A stretch of 7,177 bases of DNA from NCBI GenBank assembly GCA_949286645.1, contig CASEDN010000055.1:1-7177 (forward strand), in the 5' to 3' direction. Within the stretch, counting starts at the first letter, position 1, and every line of letters begins with the position of its first letter. Under the pieces are notes generated by a model that saw nothing but the letters and a program-made list of their open reading frames with translations, ran no database searches and had not been told where the DNA came from. Of this stretch, positions 3,868 to 7,177 are shown in pieces. The position numbers and the translations under genes were made by a program. The DNA is from an uncultured bacterium (lineage in GTDB: Bacteria; Bacillota_I; Bacilli_A; RF39; UBA660).

Positions 3868-6813
3868 ATGTACTTGAAAGAAATTGTAACTAATGGTTTT
3901 AAATCTTTCGCTGATAAAATGGAAATAAAACTAGATGATGAAGTTACCTGTATTGTTGGACCTAATGGTAGTGGTAAGAGTAATATTGTCGATGCTATAC
4001 GTTGGGTATTAGGAGAACAATCAGTTAAAAATTTACGTGGTGATGGGGGCATGAGTGATGTAATATTCGCTGGAAGTGCCTCAAGAAAATCTAAAAATGT
4101 CGCTAGTGTAGAACTTATCTTTGATAATAGTGATCATTACCTAAAAATAGATTATAGTGAAGTTAGTATTAAAAGAAGAGTCTATAGAAGTGGTGAGAAT
4201 GAATACTTTATTAATAATAATAAAGCAAGACTTAAAGATATAGTTAATCTTTTTCTAGATAGTGGTGTTGGAAAAGAGTCCTTTAATATTATTTCTCAAG
4301 GAGAAGTATCTAAAATAATTAGTGAAAGTAATGATGATAGAAGAGTTGTTTTTGAAGAAGCAGCAGGTATTTTGAAATATAAAAAACGTAAAGAAGAAGC
4401 TTTAAGAAAACTAGATAAGACAAATGATGCACTTGACAGAGTAGAAGATATTATTAAAGAGTTAGAAGTACAAGTAGAGCCTTTAAAAGAACAAAGTGAG
4501 AAAGCGAAAGAATATAAAACTCTTAAAGAAGAATTAGAAAACCTTGAAATAGCTTTAATCGCTTATGATATTTATAATCTATCTACTAATGAAGAAATAT
4601 TAAAGAAAGAAAAAGATGCTCTAGATAAAGAGATAGTAGATTTAGAGAGTACTGTTAATAAAGATAGTGGTGTCTCTTTAAAGAAAAAAACAGATTTATT
4701 CAACTTAGAGAGAGATTTGGAATTTACTCAGAAAGAGTTACTTAATAAAACAGAAGAGATAGGTAAATTAAACGTACAACTTAATATCTTAAAAGAACAA
4801 AGAAAGAATAAAGATACTACTAAAGTAGAAGAAGAGTTAAGAGCCTTAATAGATGAAAAAGGTAAGATTAGTAAAGATATTAGTGTATTAGAAGATGAGA
4901 TAAATATTATAAACCAAGATATTTCTAATATGAATGATGATATTAACTATAGTAAGAATAACCTTAAAGGTCTTAAATTAACTCTAAAGAATTATGAACA
5001 GACACAGAGTAAGCAAGATAGAGATATTTTAACTAATAGACATAAAGTAGAGTTGTTGAGATTAGAAGCAGAAAGAGGTAATAATTTACCTAATGCTATT
5101 AAGAAAATACTAGAAGAAGATAAATTACAAGGAATTTATGATATTATAGGTAATGTTATTAAGACCAAAGATGAGTATGTAAGATGTTTAGATGTTGCAA
5201 TTAGTAGTAGTAAAAACTTTGTTATAGTTAAAGATGAGGATAGTGCTAAAGAAGCGATTAGATATTTAAAGAATAATAATCTAGGAAGAGCGACATTCTT
5301 TCCTATTAATGTTATCAAAAGAAGATATGTAGATGAAAATACTTTATCAGTTTTAAAAACTATAGATGGATATATTGGTGTTTTAGCAGATTTAGTTACT
5401 ACAGATAAAGAATATAAAAATATCGTCTACAATCAATTAGGACTTATCTTAGTTGCAGAAGACATGGATACTGCTTTAAGAATAAGTAGAAAGATGGATA
5501 GATGTTATAAAGTAATTACTCTAGCAGGTGATGTTATTAATGTAGGAGGATCAATGACAGGAGGTGCTAACTATAAAGGAAGAAGCTCTGTTATGATTAA
5601 TCAAGAGATTACTAACTATATTAATATAATTACTAGTCTAGAAGAATCTAATAAGAAAATTAGTCTTGATATTAACGATACTAAAGAAGATATAAGAAAA
5701 TTAGAAGATAAGATATATCTAAAAGAAAAGGACTTAAAACTATTAATAGATGATGTTACTAATAAAAATCATGCTCTAATAAGTGATAAAGATACTCTTA
5801 GTAGTATTAGTGATAATATTGATAATCTATCAAGTAATGAGAATACTCTTGATACCAAAGAAGAAGAATTAGTAACAAGATTCTATGATTTAGAAAGCTT
5901 TAAAGAAAAATTAGAACTTAAAATAACTACTCTTAAGAAAGATATAAAACTATTAAAAGACGAAATAGAAGAAGATGAAGAGAAGAGTAAGTATAAGAAT
6001 AATTTAATAAGAAAGACTGAAGAGAAAAGAAATAGTTTAGATCTTAAACTTAAAGAAATAGATGTAAAGTTAGATAACTTACTTAATGCTTTAAGTAGTG
6101 AATATTCTATTACTTATGAAAAAGCTAGAAAAGATTATGAACTTGATGTAGAAGAAAAAGCTGCTAGAAGTAAAGTAAGTAACTATAAAGCTAGAATTAA
6201 AAGTCTTGGTATGGTTAATCTAGCAGCGATAGATGAATATGAAAGAGTTAATACTAGATATATGTTTTTATTACATCAAAAAGAAGATTTAAGTAAAGCA
6301 ATTGCAACACTTCTTGAGATAATGAATGAGATGGATGAAGTTATGAAAGAAGAGTTCTTAAAGACTTTTGAGCTTATCAGAAAAGAGTTTAAAGAAGTCT
6401 TTAGAGCGTTATTCCATGGAGGAGAAGCAGATTTAAAATTAACTAGTGATGATATCTTAACAACAGGAATAGAAATAGTTGCATGTCCTCCGGGTAAGAA
6501 ATTAACAACTATTAGTTTATTATCAGGAGGGGAAAAGACATTAACTGCTATCAGTCTTTTATTTGCTATCATCAATGTTAGAACAGTACCATTTTGTGTC
6601 TTTGATGAAGTAGAAGCAGCACTTGATGAAGCGAATGTTATGGAGTTTGGCAAGTATCTAGCTAATTACAAACATAAAACACAATTTCTAATTATTACCC
6701 ACAAGAAAAAGACAATGGAATATGCCGACACATTATATGGTATTACAATGCAAGAGTCTGGAGTATCTAAATTAGTTAGTGTAAAATTAACTAATAATGA
6801 AGAGTTGATATAG
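3868..6813 (+). CDS. smc: Chromosome segregation ATPase SMC, short-armed
   Basis: This 981-residue SMC ATPase would form a dimer and, with ScpA and ScpB, organise and separate chromosomes. The N-terminal head starts MYLKEIVTNGFKSFADK, with Walker A GPNGSGKSN at 31-39 and the Q-loop at Gln144 (IISQGEV). A coiled coil runs from about 170 to 419. The hinge spans about 420-570 and includes GDVINVGGSMTGG at 554-566. A second coiled coil leads to GMVNLAAIDEYERVNTRY (781-798). The C-terminal head carries the ABC signature LLSGGEKTL (884-892), Walker B with Asp913-Glu914 (CVFDEVEAALDEAN) and the switch His945 (IITHKKK). The motifs are complete, but the usual bacterial length is near 1,150-1,190; about 80-95 residues appear to be missing from each arm. 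The ribosome binding site is weak (AGAGTGGTG, 3853-3861). Its neighbours are not the rnc and ftsY genes common in Firmicutes. Confidence 0.96.
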   Translation: MYLKEIVTNGFKSFADKMEIKLDDEVTCIVGPNGSGKSNIVDAIRWVLGEQSVKNLRGDGGMSDVIFAGSASRKSKNVASVELIFDNSDHYLKIDYSEVSIKRRVYRSGENEYFINNNKARLKDIVNLFLDSGVGKESFNIISQGEVSKIISESNDDRRVVFEEAAGILKYKKRKEEALRKLDKTNDALDRVEDIIKELEVQVEPLKEQSEKAKEYKTLKEELENLEIALIAYDIYNLSTNEEILKKEKDALDKEIVDLESTVNKDSGVSLKKKTDLFNLERDLEFTQKELLNKTEEIGKLNVQLNILKEQRKNKDTTKVEEELRALIDEKGKISKDISVLEDEINIINQDISNMNDDINYSKNNLKGLKLTLKNYEQTQSKQDRDILTNRHKVELLRLEAERGNNLPNAIKKILEEDKLQGIYDIIGNVIKTKDEYVRCLDVAISSSKNFVIVKDEDSAKEAIRYLKNNNLGRATFFPINVIKRRYVDENTLSVLKTIDGYIGVLADLVTTDKEYKNIVYNQLGLILVAEDMDTALRISRKMDRCYKVITLAGDVINVGGSMTGGANYKGRSSVMINQEITNYINIITSLEESNKKISLDINDTKEDIRKLEDKIYLKEKDLKLLIDDVTNKNHALISDKDTLSSISDNIDNLSSNENTLDTKEEELVTRFYDLESFKEKLELKITTLKKDIKLLKDEIEEDEEKSKYKNNLIRKTEEKRNSLDLKLKEIDVKLDNLLNALSSEYSITYEKARKDYELDVEEKAARSKVSNYKARIKSLGMVNLAAIDEYERVNTRYMFLLHQKEDLSKAIATLLEIMNEMDEVMKEEFLKTFELIRKEFKEVFRALFHGGEADLKLTSDDILTTGIEIVACPPGKKLTTISLLSGGEKTLTAISLLFAIINVRTVPFCVFDEVEAALDEANVMEFGKYLANYKHKTQFLIITHKKKTMEYADTLYGITMQESGVSKLVSVKLTNNEELI

Positions 6814-6833
6814 AAAGCTATTTATGTTAATAT
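6805..6833 (+). promoter_or_regulatory. Possible promoter of the TasA-like gene
   Basis: TTGATA (6805-6810), within the last smc codons, lies 17 bases before TAATAT (6828-6833), which matches four of six -10 bases. The downstream leader would be about 60 bases. In DNA this AT-rich such matches arise easily. I saw no strong terminator between smc and 6901, so read-through from smc is also possible. Confidence 0.3.
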
Positions 6834-6900
6834 TTTTATAGAAAGTAAAGATATAGTAATAGATAGAACCACAATATTAAAATGTGAAGGAGTTATAAGT

Positions 6901-7177
6901 ATGACAAAGAAAAAATACATAATAATAACAGTAATAGTATCATTAATAAGCGTAATAGCATTGCTAGGAACAACTTATGCATTACTAACTATGAGTATAG
7001 AAGGAGATAAGAAAATTACTTTAACAGCAGGGATACTAAAAGTAGATTTTGCAGAAGGAGATAATATTAATTTAGATAATATAGCTCCAATGACAGATAA
7101 ACAGGGACTAAAGACAACACCATATACTTTTACAGTAACAAATACAGGGAATATAAATGCATATTATCATGTATCAC
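6901..7177 (+). CDS. Exported TasA/camelysin-like surface protein (partial, 5' end)
   Basis: The first 92 residues of a protein that runs off the window. Residues 1-27 are a signal sequence or anchor: MTKKK, a hydrophobic stretch IIITVIVSLISVIALLG, then TTYALLTMS. The mature part has a beta-sandwich character with LTAGILKVDF (41-50) and PYTFTVTNTGNINAYYHVS (74-92). The 'TYA' boundary, the 'TAG-L-V-F' strand and the 'F-V-NTG' strand resemble TasA/CalY (camelysin, peptidase M73) proteins, which in Bacillus form extracellular fibres or act as cell-surface proteins. Similar short proteins occur in many gut Firmicutes, often in several copies. AAGGAG at 6887-6892 sets the start. The role here is unknown, and the family call rests on a partial sequence. 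Confidence 0.6.
   Translation, partial: MTKKKYIIITVIVSLISVIALLGTTYALLTMSIEGDKKITLTAGILKVDFAEGDNINLDNIAPMTDKQGLKTTPYTFTVTNTGNINAYYHVS

Noticed and set aside
6276..6653. 125-residue open frame on the minus strand
   Set aside because: It lies wholly inside the smc C-terminal head, whose ABC motifs are intact, and has no ribosome binding site or recognisable domain. It is a shadow frame.
6809..6845. Nine-base direct repeat TATAGAAAG after smc (6809-6817 and 6837-6845)
   Set aside because: Short, AT-rich and isolated; expected by chance in DNA of this composition. No array, CRISPR or attachment-site logic supports it.

Overview
The window is AT-rich, Gram-positive-type DNA read with the standard bacterial code: every tryptophan in the genes is TGG, and TGA serves as a stop. 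Strong AGGAGG-type ribosome binding sites, a CotJC-family gene, a Mollicutes/Erysipelotrichia-like SMC and a 'GTTYA…' exported TasA/camelysin-like protein point to a low-GC Firmicute, probably an uncultured gut Bacilli/Erysipelotrichia-type lineage. That placement is inferred from protein resemblance, not demonstrated.

Region 1 (1 to about 2493) is the right end of a prophage, all on the + strand. It holds the tail end of a virion-fibre-like protein, a membrane-anchored GAF-like protein with an EFHNG motif, a Hol44-type holin, a DUF6275-like small phage protein, a 33-residue acidic peptide and an N-acetylmuramoyl-L-alanine amidase with a duplicated C-terminal module. The genes are tightly spaced, and an intrinsic terminator follows the amidase. 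This is a late tail/lysis operon.

Region 2 (about 2491 to 2976) is the key junction. About 90 bases after the phage terminator, CotJC (spore-coat/manganese catalase family) homology starts abruptly at the codons for YGGPNGEL, directly after an in-frame stop. The remaining 160 codons are intact and keep all the expected metal ligands. Only about 28 N-terminal codons are missing, so the prophage appears to sit inside cotJC and this junction is its right attachment site. The arrangement resembles known excisable elements in sporulation genes (skin in sigK, SPbeta in spsM). Precise excision could restore the gene.

Region 3 (2968 to 7177) is the chromosomal flank. A bidirectional terminator separates cotJC from a convergent gene for a small, divergent protein-kinase-like protein. 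That gene and smc are transcribed divergently from a 120-base intergenic region with a good sigma-A-type promoter in each direction. The SMC is complete in its ATPase and hinge motifs but only 981 residues long, with both coiled-coil arms shortened. It does not lie next to rnc or ftsY as is common in Firmicutes. After smc the window ends inside a secreted or membrane-anchored TasA/camelysin-like protein.
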